Positions 8,566-22,097 of a stretch of 64,000 nt of DNA are shown here, piece by piece (position 1 is the first letter of the stretch; each line of letters starts with the position of its first letter). This DNA comes from Balamuthia mandrillaris (lineage: Eukaryota; Discosea; Longamoebia; Balamuthiidae). Location: assembly GCA_031835245.1 (NCBI GenBank), contig JAVKOQ010000207.1, forward strand, positions 1 through 64,000, in the 5' to 3' direction. The position numbers and the translations under genes were made by a program. The notes under the pieces were generated by a model. That model worked only from the letters and a program-made list of their open reading frames with translations. It had not been told where the DNA came from and made no database searches.

Positions 8566-11500
8566 AAGCGGTTATAACAGTTGCTTACCCAAGACAATCC
8601 AAAATCTCGGCAACTTTGGGGTGGAGATAGCCAAATGCATCCTGAAACATGTCAAGGCAGCGGGTATATAATGGTGTTGCCTCCTCAAAACGGGCTTGTT
8701 TTCGATAGACATCAGCAAGGGCTTGCAGATAAGGAGCGAGGGAAGGATGAGACGATCCAAGATGGGTGCTAAGCGTGTTCATCGCTTCTTGATACAAAGT
8801 GATGGCGGCCGGGTAATCTCCTTCCTTCTTGTGAATCTGCGCTAACAGGAAGACGCAGGCCATAGTATCTTCATTCCGTTCGCCAAGCCTTGTTCGCCTT
8901 ATCTCTAAGGCCTTGCCTACTGCATCTTTAGCCTGTTATCAAAAAAGTCAGGAGAAGGGAACGAAGGGAAAACAAGAACAAGAACAACAACAAGAACAAG
9001 AAGATGAAAAACAAGCAGATGAAAAATAGAGAAAAGCATAACCAATTGGGTTTGTGCCTCGTCCACTTGCATGGTGGCAAGAGTGAAGAAGACGTCAGCA
9101 ACTTCATTAGAGAGAGGGCCACATTGATTTTGAAAAAACGATAGTGCTCTTTGAGCCAAAGGTACGCCGTGTGCGGCTTGTCCTACTTCTTGCATGAACT
9201 GGGCCAACTTGTGGCTCAATCGAGCGTCCTCCAATTCGGATAGAGAGGAAGCATTATTTCGTAGGAGCGAGAGATAAGTGGCGGCAGCCTGCGCCTTGGC
9301 AGTTTCGCCTGCTGTATTCCAGTAACTGAAAAGTTCGTACTTGGTAGCATCCGTATAGAGAGAAGAGAAGACTTGAAGGTTGCTCAAAAAGTCTTGCATA
9401 GAGTGGGCGCCGCCTAACCTCTCCAAATAGAAGGGATACTCATGAATCTTTCTCACTTTTGTTTAGTCCGGGAAGGTCTTCACTTTAGCTATGGTTGTAA
9501 GCAGTGGAGGAATTAATTAATGTAACCAACCTGATAGCGGAGAATGTGCAAAGTAATCGCATAGAAGGCGATGATAGTACTCTTCATCATTCTTTGTGGG
9601 AAGGTATCGTCTAATGATGGCCTTCAGGCCGAGAGAAAAATAAAAATAGATGGTTGAAAGAAAGCAGAGTAGTAAGCATTTTGAGAAAGGAAAAGAAGGG
9701 GGGGGGGGGGAATAGAAACTGCAAGATAAATGCAGGAATGATTAGAAAGAACGAACTTACTTTTCTGAGGTGGTTGTGGGCAAGGCTAAGTAGGCCGCAT
9801 TTATTTACAAGAGAATGCTGGCATGCGTTATAAAAAGTGCTCCAAATCAACCGTTGGGATATACCAAGAGCCTCCACAATCTCTGTCTCTAGCAATCCTG
9901 TTTTTATGTAAAAGCGAATATATAACAGACTGGACTAAATTATCTGTCATGAATCATAGAGGGTTGAAGATAGTTACCGTTTTGAGAAACACACAAAAGC
10001 GACATTGTATCCTGAACAAGAGAAGGATGGGGCTCCGCGTTGTAGTCTTGTTCCCATGACGATAATATCTTCCCAAAGAGGGCAGCCACGTCGTTGCTGC
10101 GCAGTAGAAAGTCGATGTGGTTGCTCAGCTCCTCGAATTTACCAAAGATGCGAAGCTGCTCCAAAATGGTCCGCAAAAAAATGGGCAAAGCAGTGAGTGG
10201 ACTCTCAACGAGCTTGCATACATCAGACGGAGACAACTTTTTACTATAGCGGCTGAGGTACATCTCCACAAGCTGCCTTTTTTCTTCATCTTGCAATGGT
10301 GATACTGTCAGCACGTGTTGCTTCCACTCTGGTACTCGGGTCAAAAGTTTTTCCAGCAGTTGGCTTTCTTCAGTATTTTTGACTCCATCTCTGTGTGTAG
10401 CAGCTTCCATTGCTTCCCGGTTGTCGAAGCCGGAGGAATAGGCTGAGGAAGGAGGTAACGATGATGAAGATGAAGAATTGGCACAAGGAAGGGATATGAC
10501 GATGCGAACAGAGGATGGCAAGGTCACAGGTAGCCAAGTAGCTAGTTGACCTCGCTTGTCGAGGTGATTCAGGCCATCCAGCATTATGACCACCTTACCA
10601 CGGCTGCCTGCTTCTGTAAGCACCGACGAAAACTGTGTCACTAACTTCTCTGGTTCCGATTCAAGCTTGGTGTCTAACTTAAAGTATTCCTTTATCTCCT
10701 CTATTCATTCAAAATTAAATCATTTCTCAACGTATCAACAAAAATATTTTCTCTTAAAAAAAAAACACTTACCCATGAGTCTCCAAAGTACTTTGTGCAA
10801 TGCACTGTCTGTTAGTTCAGCAAAATGGATGATGAGTAGTTGCTTTGTGTTGCTGACCGTTGCGTTTGATTTGGGAAGGAATCTCTTTGCGAGAAATGCG
10901 GCAATGAGAGAAGATTTACCACTCCCCGTGTCCCCCGTTATGATGAGTGGTGAGCTGACGGAGGTGTCGTCAAGATAGCGCTCTATTCTTGTATAATCTG
11001 GAGGTCTTTCAACATACACTTGAGCCAATCGATAGCAATGAGAAAGGTGAATTTGTCGATCTAGTGCCAGGGTATGATCTGTGCTTTGAGCGTCTGTTTG
11101 GGAGAGAGGAAAGTCCCGCTCGATGAAGCTCAAAAGGTCTTTGAGGACCAGCTCAGCTAGCTCAGTCTGCGAGTGATAGTTTTCTCGGACAGGTAACCCG
11201 CTATTGCGTATACGCGCTTTTAGGTTTCTCAACTTTATGGAAGGGTGGCCAAGGTAAGAATGATAGGAAACCACAACGAAAAGAGTGTTTGTAGACGAAC
11301 AACATAAAAAAGCTAAAGAACCTTATGCGCAGAGGCGTCATCTTCTGGGGCATAAATTCGCAGCTGCTGCGGATCGTTGCCAAACTGGTTGTTGGCATAG
11401 TTGCTGTCCCTGAAGTAAAAAGCGGAGCAAGGAGCATACTCTGGATAAAACAGAGCGCCATAGAGCAGCTCTATCTCTGTCACACTTCTATCTCGATAAT

Positions 11501-12796
11501 GAGTAATCCAGCGATGCTTTTACAGCATTTAGCAATGTGATCGCGATACAAGCCTAAGAAAAAAAATAATCCAACCCCTAGTGATATGTGAGCTTACCTG
11601 CTTTGCAGCGTGGTCAAAGCTCTGCGATAGTAATCGATCAGGCAAACCTCCTGTACTGTGAACAGACCACCCATATCTCTCGCCGAGGAGGCCTATCAAA
11701 TAGGGCCTGCAATTGTCTATCTGTCACAATAACAAGCAAAACAAATGAAAGAGAGCAGCATAGCATGATAAGAAGAGGTTAGATGAGTTGGATGGAAAAG
11801 AAAACAAAGGAGGAGGCATTCTGAAGGAGCAGGTGGAGCGGATACCTCATTCAAACACAAAGAGATAACCTTTCCTCCGGCGCCCTCCTCTGCGGTGATG
11901 CCCCATCGTAAGTCTGTTGATACATGAACAAGCAGAATCAGCAGCGGCAGCATACCAACAAATCCAACAATGACAGGAAGCAGTCAAACAACACTAGAGA
12001 AGAGGAAGATAGTTTGGGGGGGGTGGCGTACCAACTTCCATGAAATGGATCTGCCGTTCAGCGCACACTCTCCTGATCTCTGGAAACACTTTTTTGACGA
12101 GCACGTCACGCTCTTCGCCCATATCCCTTCACACAGAAGGGTCAGAAGGACACCCACAATGACCACAATGACCATTGGTTGAAGAATTAACGATGTGATG
12201 GGGATAGAGGTAACCTACCTGAACGTGGACGAGACGAACAGCCGTATGCTGCGGTTTGGCGCATCAGTACTCTGAGAGCGTTCTTCTTGGCCCGTTGTTG
12301 TATGCAAGAGGTTGGCGTTGGAAGGAGGAGGTGGCTTGTGCTGGTACTCGTTGAGTGCATCTTCCTCCACGAACCGTTTGCGTTGTTGAGGGGTTTGAAG
12401 GAGACCGACGAGGGTGGCACCTTGTTGCGCGGAAGAAGAGGCTGTTGCCTCGAAGAAAAACGGAACTGCCGCTGAGGAGGGGACGAAAACGTTGAAAGCA
12501 TCATACGAGATACTCTCACTAGGCACAACTGTGGAGGTGGAGCTGCTGGAGTGTGCCGCATGAGGTTGGAGCAGTACTGCCGTGGCTTCGTCTGCTTCCC
12601 CACCAGCAAGCCTGCTTAACCTTCTCTGGTATTCAGCCGCTTGGATGAAGCCTAGTCGCAGCAGATCCTTCAATTTACGAGCCTCTTCCTCCATCTGGTA
12701 AGCCTGGTTCTTTCTTGAAGAACAACACGCCTTTCTTTCACGGCAAGCGACTTCCCTCTCCTCTCTAAAAAAATTTTCGTTGCAACGCTTTTTCAT
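6740..12796 (-). CDS. Nephrocystin-3-like protein (DUF4062 - P-loop NTPase - TPR)
   Basis: A multi-exon gene starting at ATG 12796. Exon 1 (to about 12219) encodes a low-complexity N-terminus and ends in RLFVSSTF. The next exons continue RDMGEERDVLV, VDLRWGITAEEG, RPYLIGLLGERYGW and SVTEIELLYGALFYPEYA, which is a textbook DUF4062 module. A STAND/NACHT-like ATPase follows: Walker A GDTGSGKSSL and Walker B VVIMLDGLNHL. The C-terminal third is an array of kinesin-light-chain-type TPRs with HPxVAxxxNNLG patterns, ending WGRIDQAQRVQQKL before TGA at 6740. In animals this architecture (nephrocystin-3) acts at the cilium base; here the role is unknown. TEP1 also has DUF4062 plus NACHT, but it ends in WD40 rather than TPR. 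One intron carries a (CT)n array at 8525-8562. Internal exon limits are approximate. Confidence 0.85.
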
Positions 12797-12888
12797 TTTT
12801 CACCTATCTCGCATCCTCTCTCAGGTCTACCTCTCAGGAAGGCAAATAAGGGTTGAAAGCAAGAGGTGAACAAAAGGAACATTCTCGT

Positions 12889-14371
12889 TCAGGTTTGTAC
12901 AAAGAACAAAAGGTTTTCCTTGCCGACCAACATCAGTGATAGGGCGAGTACTGAACGTGGTGGAGGAGAGGCGATGCCGCTTCGATATCGGGCGGCAGCA
13001 CCTCCCCAGCGACTAGTTCCCGTTGTGGAGGAGCCGCTGGCTTGTCCGATTTCTTTGAACTGTGCAAAATGGCCAACATGAGCAGCATCGGCAGCCATTC
13101 CAAACAAGAGTAATAAACTAACAGACATAAAGAGAGAAATAACAGTTGTTGAACAAACGCATAGAAATGTATATAAAATAGTATTAGGCGAATGAAGATA
13201 AGACGAAGATAGAGTGAAGAAAATAAGAAAGATGAACACGAAGAAGAACGAGAAGAAGGAGCAAAAGATTAACAAGACGAAGAAGAAAGCGAGAAAGAGA
13301 AGGATTCGGATAAGATACCTGCATCAACCCACCAGTACCAGGACACATTCACATCCCAGATATTAAGCAGTACAAAAGCAGTTCTCACAAAGAAGCATAC
13401 CGCAACAAGGGCCGTGAGTAATGCTATTCGAAGAACGAGTACCTTGCCACGTTTATTGCCAATCATACGAAGCCGGCCGCTAATGCGCACACCATAAACT
13501 ACAAATGCTGCATGCAGCCATACCAAGGATGTGAGGATCATTGAATATCTATTTGATAATCTGCATGAACGAATGAATGGCGTACCGGAAGCGGTGCTAA
13601 GATAAATAACAGCTGTATAGACTTGTATCACTTGCTCCACCGTGTTGCGAATTTCAGCTTCCCCAGTGTGGTTTCTTGGGTACAACGCAAAGTCCAGAAT
13701 GTATAGCAAGAAATATAAGCCATACATCATGACGGCCAGCACCCAAAACAAAGGACGCAGCCTCAAGATCTCTATTCCTCTTTTGAAATGGTAGATCTCC
13801 GCCCTGGCGTAAGAAGAAAGAGAGTGAAGAACAGAGAAGAGGAGGAACAAGAAAGAAAAGGTGAGAAAAATAAACGGTACGAGGGAGGGAGAGAGAGAGA
13901 GAGAGAGAGAGAAATGTGCACAGAGACAAACCATAAGAATAAGACGATGAGGTAGTTTATAAAGAATAGGAGGGAAGGAAAGGTGTAAAGGAAGCTGTTG
14001 ATGACGTTCCAAATGCGTACGTCACCTTCCATCACAAACGGCTGCAAGCAGAATGCAGTAGCCCTCACTTGTCAGCTCAGTTAGTTGTAAAAACAATAAA
14101 CACAGCGGATTGGAGAAGATAGGGATAAGGAAGGCTTACCCACGGTACCCAAGATTAAAACAGGGTGGAAGCCAAGTTGCCACCTGCAATAACGAGACAA
14201 GAATGAGTGGTAACGTTGTAATGGCTGAATGAGGAGGTGTACTAACCGTAACAGTGGTTGTCCGCTCCTCCAAAGGCGTACCCAACAAACACACGAAAGC
14301 AGTCCAAGCAAACCATACAGAGCAGCCAAGAACAAATGCGCACCATCATATTTCGTGTTGGACCAACTCAT
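12889..14371 (-). CDS. THH1/TOM1/TOM3-like multi-pass membrane protein
   Basis: Starts MSWSNTKYDGAHLFLAALYG. Hydrophobic segments follow: LLGLLSCVCWVRLW, a helix near 14000 (FINYLIVLFLW), RAEIYHFKRGIEILR, then LFWVLAVMMYGLYFLLYILD, and further helices around AVIYLSTASG, MILTSLVWLHAAFVVYG and LLTALVAVCFFVRTAFVLL. The FLWARAEIYHF region matches the LFWAEIYHQARS signature of the seven-TM THH1/TOM1/TOM3 family, known in plants as membrane anchors of tobamovirus replication. The soluble C-terminal tail is Ser/Gly-rich. Some splice joins, especially around 13990-14200, could not be fixed by eye. Its end is only ~90 bp from the start of the preceding minus-strand gene. Confidence 0.65.
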
Positions 14372-14786
14372 CTTTGAGAGAGAGTCGCAATACTCTAGCC
14401 GTGGAACGAATGTTGTTACCTCTCCAGCTTACTCCAACAAGAAAAGTCAGAACCTCTGCCAAGCGACGCAAAATAAAGCTAGTTTTCACAGGATTCTAGT
14501 GTTGATGGTTTTAAGAGAGAGAGAGAGGAAGGGGGGGGGGGACTAGCTCTCTGTTTTTGTGCTTTTGGATGAGTGGTGGTGCGCTCAGTTTTCTTATTTC
14601 ATTCTTGTCGCAGTCGTTTTAACTAGTTCTTCTTTTTTTGGACAAAGCAACGATGAGGTATGGTCGGTTCGACTCCGACCCCTGCCTGCCTTTTTCTTTT
14701 GTTGACGAAAAATAAAGCATTGGCGCGAAGACTTAGTATACATTAAGTGGTTTATATTTCTCTTGGAAACGAAAAAAATGAAAGGG
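14372..14786. other. Intergenic region with poly-G run
   Basis: About 400 bp between two minus-strand genes. It contains a G10 run near 14531 next to a short GA tract, and AATAAA-like sequence on the minus strand is not obvious. No coding or RNA gene was recognised. Confidence 0.5.
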
Positions 14787-15374
14787 TTAACCCTTGGAAA
14801 GCGAGGGGGATGAAGGAGTTCTTGGTAGAAACCCACCTCCTGAAGTTCCATCCTCGTGTTTGTCTCTCTTCTTCTTCAAACTATTCGCTCTCAGCGAAGA
14901 ACCATCGCTATCATCACTATCTCTTTCCTTGGACCGAAGGTTTCCTCTGAGACCGTTCGCAAGCAACGGCGAGTGCACCACATGCTCTGCTTCCACTCCA
15001 GTAACTGCACAAACAACAAAAAAAAAACATTAGAAGTTGCATGAACACATGAAATGGACATTAATGTTAAAACGGTACCATCTGTTTTGCCTTCTCTCAT
15101 TGCAGATTGCCTGTGAATTTCTTCTTCAGATAGCGTTTCTGCTTCCAACCCGCTAAAAAGGTAATCGTAGAGCCTGTCATCCACTTGCAGGTCATACGCG
15201 TTGCGTTGGTAGGCCTGAAATGCTCGGATTTGATGCATAAGCATCACAAACCGCTCAAAGTTGATTGTAACTTTATCCTCTAACTTTGGTGGATTGTGTT
15301 CCTCGATAGCGAACAGGTTCTTCGAATAATCACCTGTATGGAGAACCCTCATTAAAAAAACACAAGAGAAACAT

Positions 15375-15405
<31 letters not shown>

Positions 15406-18400
15406 TAGGTGAGAAAAGGTGTTAACTCACCCAAAAATGGAACAACAGGTGGTTTGCACTTGCTAAGAGCGTCTCTGTAGTTCCTAAAGTTTCCAGCGAA
15501 ATTGAAAAGCTCCTCCAACTCTTTCCACCTGGTCAAAGTCTTCCCTGAGACAGCAGCCCATGTCTGTTTCAATCGGGTTATCGCGGATGAGTTCAGCGCA
15601 CCAACTGGAGTTGATCGGAATGCAATGAAGGTCAATGTTTGTATTCTTCTCAACATTCAATAGAATCTTCTTACCAATGGAATATGTGGTATGAAAGTCA
15701 TTGAGGTTCCGCAGTATCCACGCCAACCGCACAAACTGGGTGATGATCTGTGCACGTTTGTTCGTATCTTTTTCCACAACGATACAACTGGCAACCCAAA
15801 AGCTCAACCCGTTGAAGCGGTCGATCATGGCCTTGAAACTTGGTGATCTTGCCGGATCGATGTATGCTTTCTTCACCAACTCTTTTGGTGGAATGGCTTT
15901 AAGCATTGCCTATTCAAAAGCAGTTAAAGGATGCAAAAGGCAACTCAGAGATCAAGGCCAACGAAGAGAGACGAGAAAAAGAGCAGAAAGGAACATACTT
16001 GGTCTAGAAGAATAAAAGCTCGGGCTGCCTCCTTGGGGAACTGTTTGTCAAAGACTCGCGATCTGTTGTAGCCTTCTCCTGGAGGAGGACCTGAAACAGC
16101 AGCCAGGCCTTCGGTGCCCTCAGGACCTAACAACTCGTCCAGTCTTCGCCATTTCATGGCCGGAGAGATATAACCAATGTTGGGGGGCACAGCCGGGGGA
16201 GCACGTGCTCCGCTCTTGTCCTTTGATCCTCCTGCGATGTTCTTGTCAGCAGCCAAGAGTTGTTCTCTGTAGGACAGCATGGCATATGGGCGTGTAGGTT
16301 TGAACCTTTCTCGTAGGCTGATAAAGAAACCTGCCTCGTCAGGGGTCACAAACGTGGCTTTATCGCAAAAGTTGGAGAAGGCCTTAACGAACTCCGGATC
16401 TTGCTTCAATTCGGTCAACTCTACCTCCATCCACAGGCGAATAACTTCAATGATTCTCATTCGAGTCTTTATCTGTATATTGATCGAAACAGCAAAGGGT
16501 TTGTAACCAAGAAAAGAGCAAAACAGACAGAAAAAAAGAAAGAAAAGCATACAGTATCCACAGAGATATCGACATCACCGAGATCTGTGACAAGGTCGTA
16601 TGGAGACAATCTCATGTACTCCTTCGTAAGGTGCTCCAAAAAATCTTTGGCAGGCATAATGAGCGACCTGTTCAGCACAAACGCATCGCAAAAGTCGGGG
16701 TCTAGCTCGTTGAGCCACGGATCCAAAACCTTTTGAGCCAACTTGTCCCTTTTGAAGAACATGTTGGTAACATAAGAATACAACGCCAACAACAAAATAA
16801 ATCATAATACAAGGAAGTGCAGCAAACCGTTTTCCAGACTTGACAAAGAACTTGCCGTGGTTAATGGCATAGACTACATCTGGCTCCAAGTCATCAACCT
16901 GAATCTCTTTGCTCTCTCTGTCGGTTCCGCTCTCACAGTGCAACGAGAAGTAATGCTGCACCTTAGCAGGCAGTATCCTTGGGTGTAGCAAGTACTCGTG
17001 GAGGAGGTCCTGCATGGAGGGCTTGTCCGTGCGGTCTCGCGAGTTGTTATTGTTGTTGGAATTGTTGTTGGAGGTGGTCAAGGCGGCTTGCTCCTGGTAA
17101 AACTGAATCTGTTGCATGATGAAGATGGCCTCGCGTAACTTCATAAAGTCGATAAGAGCATTCTTATCATCAATGACAACTGATTCCTGTTTTGATTGTT
17201 GATCGTGTTGGGAACCTTTATGTGCTTGTCTCTCACCTCCAGTTGTGTTGTCAGTATCCTCTCCAATCTCTGAAGCACCAGGTTGACCCCGAGGTCGTTC
17301 TGGATGCACACGTGCTCTCAATTGCAACTTTTTGATTTCTCTTGTAAAAATATCTGAATGCAGATAGTGAGACTCTGTTTTGAATAAACGTTAATCGCTA
17401 GCAGTAAGAATTTATACGTACTGACGGAAGGAAGAATGGAGGTGGACTTGGCATCACGAAGAAAGGTTACATAGTCAATGTAATTCTGTTGAAGTGGCTT
17501 CATGATGAACAGGATTTTGTCCATTGCTGCCGTTGTTCTTTGCGCGAGGTTCTCCCAGGTCCGCGTCAGTCGCTGTATTTCTGGTGACTTTAACGCCTCC
17601 AAAATGGTTGAAGTCGTGTTCAAGTTCCCAATCTTAAATGATCTCTGTTCAGGCAATACAAAAACCGCTTCGATAAGAAAGAGTTACGAACAGAAGGCAC
17701 AAAAGCAAAGAGGGGACCTTAGCAATGTCGATAAACTTCTTGAGAGCTTGTGTACGTTCGTTCAAGTTAGGTCTGGTGAGCATCTCGGTGATGACCCACT
17801 GCTCTATCCTCTTTTGCTGCGTTTCCCATTTCCTGTAGTTTTCCTGCCGTTTTACGTCCTCCTCGCTGCCGGTGTCCCAAAGTTCTCCCAGGAACTCGGT
17901 CGGTTTTATGGCCACGAACGTGTTTCTCTCTATCAAAGCTAACTCCTCCACCAGGTCTTTAGTGTGCAGCTCCATAAAGTTCAACCAACCGGCCTTCTTT
18001 TGAAGTGGCACATTTTTGTGGTCGACTACCAAGGCCATGGTCCATCGCTTCTTACGTTCTTCTTTCTCTTTCTGTTGAGTAGAAGTTCATTGTCAGAGCG
18101 AGAGGGAATGAGAGAGAGAGAGAGAGAGAGTAGAAAGAAAGAGGGAGAGAGATTGAATGTTACCAGTTCTCTGCCAACCATGTTTCTTTGTTCAATAAGT
18201 CTGGTCAGCTCTTGGCCAATCTTGCTATCAACCTTTTCTTGATAGGTTAACACGTTATTGACAAAGTACATGAACTTGTACATAAACTTTGAGTCATCCT
18301 TCAGGTCGTTAAAACTTATTTCAATCCACTTCTTCAGAATAGCAATTATTCTATTTGAAACGGAGGAGATGGAGAGTGAGAAAGCGAGAGAGAGAGAGAG

Positions 18401-20132
18401 AGAGAGAGAAGAGAGTGGTGAGAACTCGTTTGAAAAAACAGAAGCAATCAGTGTATCCTACTTCTTCCGAGTTTCAACAAGTTGGGCTTGAGACTGGGCA
18501 AGTGCTTCAGGCGTTGCTCCTTTAGGTTCTTGTCGATAACTAACAAACACAAAAACGGAGAGCAAAGCACTTAAGGTCAGACATAGAGGCTAGAGTATGC
18601 TGGCAAAAAAAAAGAGGTGTTACAAACAGGTTTTGAAATCGTTTCAAAAGTGTCTTTGGCTTGATAAAGAAGCGATATAAATACAAGAAATGTTGCACAT
18701 AGTCCTCATCTGAGATACCGGCACAAATAAGATATAAGGAGAGAAACAAAACCTTTCTTTGAGACCAATAAGAAGAGAATGGAAGAGCAAACCTTCTTTG
18801 AGGTAATCGTCATCCAAAAGCTTTGCTATGAGCTCATCTACGGAAGCTACCTTCACACAATTGATATAAGGATCTTCCATATCAGGACCAGGCGGCTCCA
18901 ATGGTAGTGATCGGCTGCGTTGCATCCCAGATGTAAAGTTTATTTTGCGGGGATCATAACCCATGCTAAAAAGCTTTTGAGGCTTTTGTTTGATTTGAAC
19001 GTATGTTGTCAGAGAGAAACCGAACAATGAGAGAGAAAGAGAGGGGAGAGGGGAGCTTGGGGGGGGGGGGACGAACCCTTCGAGTCGGCAAGTCACTGCT
19101 AGAACGAGAAGGGCGCAACAAAGAGGTTCCTTCCTTCTTGAGCTTATCTACTTTGCCCTTCCTGCCCGGACTCTTGGGTCTCTTGGACCCAGCGGGAGAA
19201 GACGGACCGCTGCTACCACCACCAATAGGATTGCTGTGTCGTCTGCTCACGCTACGAACTCTCTTGGTAGGATCCGCTGGAGAGGATGAAGCAGAAGAAG
19301 GGGAGCTTTCGTTACCGCCAGAAGCGGAAGAGGACTTGCGCGTAGGCCCCACCGTTCTTGCTCTTTGCTTCTTCTTCCTGTTGGCCACGGCGGGACTGGC
19401 AGCTGGCGAGCCCTGTTCGTCTTCGACGAGGCCTAACAATTTCATAGCTTTGGAGGATCTTTGTTTAGAGGGGGGAGGATGGTTGGATGCTCGTTGTTGT
19501 TGTTGTTGTTGCGAACTTGTCTCTCCTGTCACTTGTTCATCCGTGCCTCCTCCCTGAAGCGAAGAAGTCGAAGAAGATGAAGGAAAGATCGACCGCCGAC
19601 TGGTGTTGCTTCCTCTGCGAACCTTTTTGTTGGTGACGGTCATGGAGAGAGGAGAAGCGGTAGACGGAGAAGGAGAGCTGCTCCACTCTCCAGAGGAGAG
19701 CTCTTCATCTTCGGTGGGCGTGTCGGTCCAGTCGTCCGTTTCGGTGTTCTCTTGCTCAGCCAATTCTTGAAAGGAGGAGACGAGTTGAGCAATAGGGGTT
19801 TTGCGGTGTTGGCTCAAGGTTCCTCCGTTAAGCCGCCGCTCATTTTCTCCTGTTACGCTGCCATTTCCTCCGCGAGCGCGACACGAAGCAGACATGCCTT
19901 TGGGCAGCGCCACGACGTGTGAGTGGACAGGTGTGCCAGTAGTCCTGTCGTCCTCGTCTTCCGAACTTTCTTCGTGTTCCCTCTCATCTTCTTCCTCCAA
20001 GTCGCTCTCTCCATCTGAGGAAGAAGGCATATCCACCAGTATTTCCGTTGTGCTCTCTTCATCTGAAAAGTCATCACCAGATGTGAGAAGTACTCCATCT
20101 GAAGAAGACACGAGTTTTGAAGTTTGGCTCAT
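14787..20132 (-). CDS. Double RasGEF: REM-Cdc25-REM-Cdc25 protein
   Basis: Starts at ATG 20132 (MSQTSKLVSSSDG). The first ~370 residues are acidic and Ser-rich, with a poly-Gln patch. Then two consecutive Ras exchange-factor modules follow. Module 1: REM helix DYVQHFLYLYRFFIKPKTLL (~18700), Cdc25 core IKPTEFLGELW, RIEQWVITEMLTRPNLNER, STILEALKSPEIQRLTRTWE and NYIDYVTFLRD. Module 2: REM DPDFCDAFVLNRSLIMPAKD (~16700), core FNGLSFWVASCIVVEKDTNK, RLAWILRNLNDFHTTYSI, NSSAITRLKQTW, and the closing FERFVMLMHQIRAFQAYQRN. One exon (about 16800-17327) encodes both the end of GEF1 and the start of REM2, so this is one protein. It would catalyse GDP/GTP exchange on Ras-family GTPases. The C-terminal tail is charged. 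Introns at ~15370, 18111 and 18387 carry (CT)n on the sense strand. Confidence 0.85.
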
Positions 20133-20706
20133 ATTCTGTGCCTTCTCGCTGCGTCTGTCTATAGGGTTTGAAAAAGAGGAGTGACAGAAAAACGTGAGTA
20201 AAACTGTTAACCACGACAGCGTTTACAACAAAGAAATAACGAACGAGTCCTACCGCTAAAACCCGAAAGACCTCTTCCTTCCCGTTCCACTCAATAGTAA
20301 AAAAATAATAGAACCTGCGCCAAACAAACCAAAAAAAAAAAGATAGGAGAACGACGGCACGGGGGGGAGGGTGGGGTAAAGTAAAGCCCTCCCTGTACGT
20401 TGCCAACGACCGACCGCGAAAGATGGGCTGTTGTCTTTGAAAAAAGTGAAGAACGGAAAGGAACCCTCATCGCTTCGCGTGTTTTCTATGGCAACCGACG
20501 CATACCTTGTTTAGATATTTTTGCCTTATTAGGTCGATTAAGTCGTATCACAAACAGGATCATTGTGCCTCTTCTGGTTGTGGGTGGTTGCTGACCTTGC
20601 TTGCTTCCCCATGGTGAGGTCCCATAGGGGGAGTAATAGTGTACTCGTTGTTGAAAATAGAGGCTTGGAAAAAAAAAAAAAAAAAAACAGACGTACATGC
20701 ACACAA
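20133..20706. other. Intergenic region upstream of the double RasGEF
   Basis: About 570 bp separate the RasGEF start from the ammonium transporter end. It has an A-run near 20329 and another near 20670 with a G-run at ~20360. No gene was recognised; it presumably holds the RasGEF promoter and the transporter 3' region. Confidence 0.5.
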
Positions 20707-21571
20707 TTAATAGTAATCGCTTTCTTCCGTGGTTGAGTCTGAGTCTTTGGATTCCATGTTCTTTGGTTCTTTGGGAGAGGACGCCATGGAACTCATGGAG
20801 GAAGAGCTTTCCTTCTTTCCGAGTCGTACGCTGCCCTCTTTTAATGGAGGGCCTTTGGGGGTATCACCGCCGTCTTGCACCTCGATCTTGTTGCTATGTT
20901 CTTCCTTCTTTCCTTTCAAGCTGCCGAAACTGCTGAAACTGCTTCCCAAGCGGCTCAACCTCCTCTGGCTTCCTTTCTTCTTATTATTCTGCGATCCCTT
21001 CTTTTCGTCTCTTCCGTCACTATCATCATCGCTTGAACCTTCCTCGTCTTCCTTATCATCTTTATCTCTGCGTTGTTCGAAAGACTTGACAGAGTGCATC
21101 TCTTGAGCGACGCTATTAGTAGATTCGTTTCGAGAGAGCTCGCCATGATGGAGTGATGCTGAAGGGATGATGAATGTGCTGGCGATTCGCATGGTCGGTG
21201 CCTTCGATACGCCAAAGCCCAGCCGCTCAGTCTGGCCTCCTTTTTGAATGAAGAAGGAGGTACGAAAGAACACCTCGGTTATACGGTTGGCGAAGAGGAT
21301 GAATGTGAACATTAAAGTGCTCCAGAACAAGCTCCAAAGGATCACTGTGCTGCAACCTACTATCTGCATTAGAAGTCGGCGTCCGCCTCCCTGTTTTTGC
21401 GGGTTTGTAAGCAGAGACTATAGAATCGAAACCAGAGAGCAAAGAGACGTGCAGAGCAGAGAAGAAAATACGAACTCCCATGAATAGACCGTAATGAGCA
21501 CCATCACCATATACCTCTTTCACGTAGTCACTTGAAGCAAACAAACCTAACCCAAGGATTACATTCAGTTG

Positions 21572-21616
<45 letters not shown>

Positions 21617-22047
21617 AGGGACTCACCAACTGCAACTGTGCCCCAAACACCACAGAAGGCATGAACAGCCGCTGCATCAACTGGGTCATCGATACGAAAT
21701 AGAAGCAACAGCTCGCTTGCCGTTTTGTAAACAATACAAGACAGCCCTAACAACAAGAGCAAATAGTGAGACCGAAGATTATCTACAGAGGCAGACAGAA
21801 GAATAGGTTTGCTACCGCCAATTATGATAGCAGCCCACGGTTCCACGACTGCACAACCGGCTGTAATAGAGACTAGACCAGCCAAAATGCCATTTAGAGC
21901 ATCGCTGAGGTAAAACCGACGGTCCTCTGGCTCATCTTTGAACTGACTTACAATTCGGCCCAATAGAATGCAGCTTAGCGAGGCCACGCTTGGTGATAGA
22001 CTTGGTTTGTTCCACAAACAACAATTAACAAAGTGAGGTATGGCGTG

Positions 22048-22097
<50 letters not shown>

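Noticed and set aside
6740-12796. Identification as telomerase protein component 1 (TEP1)
   Set aside because: DUF4062 and the NTPase fit, but the C-terminus is TPR and no WD40 repeats are seen.
19003-19557. 184-codon plus-strand frame
   Set aside because: It is antisense to the Ser-rich N-terminal exon of the double RasGEF and reflects codon bias only.
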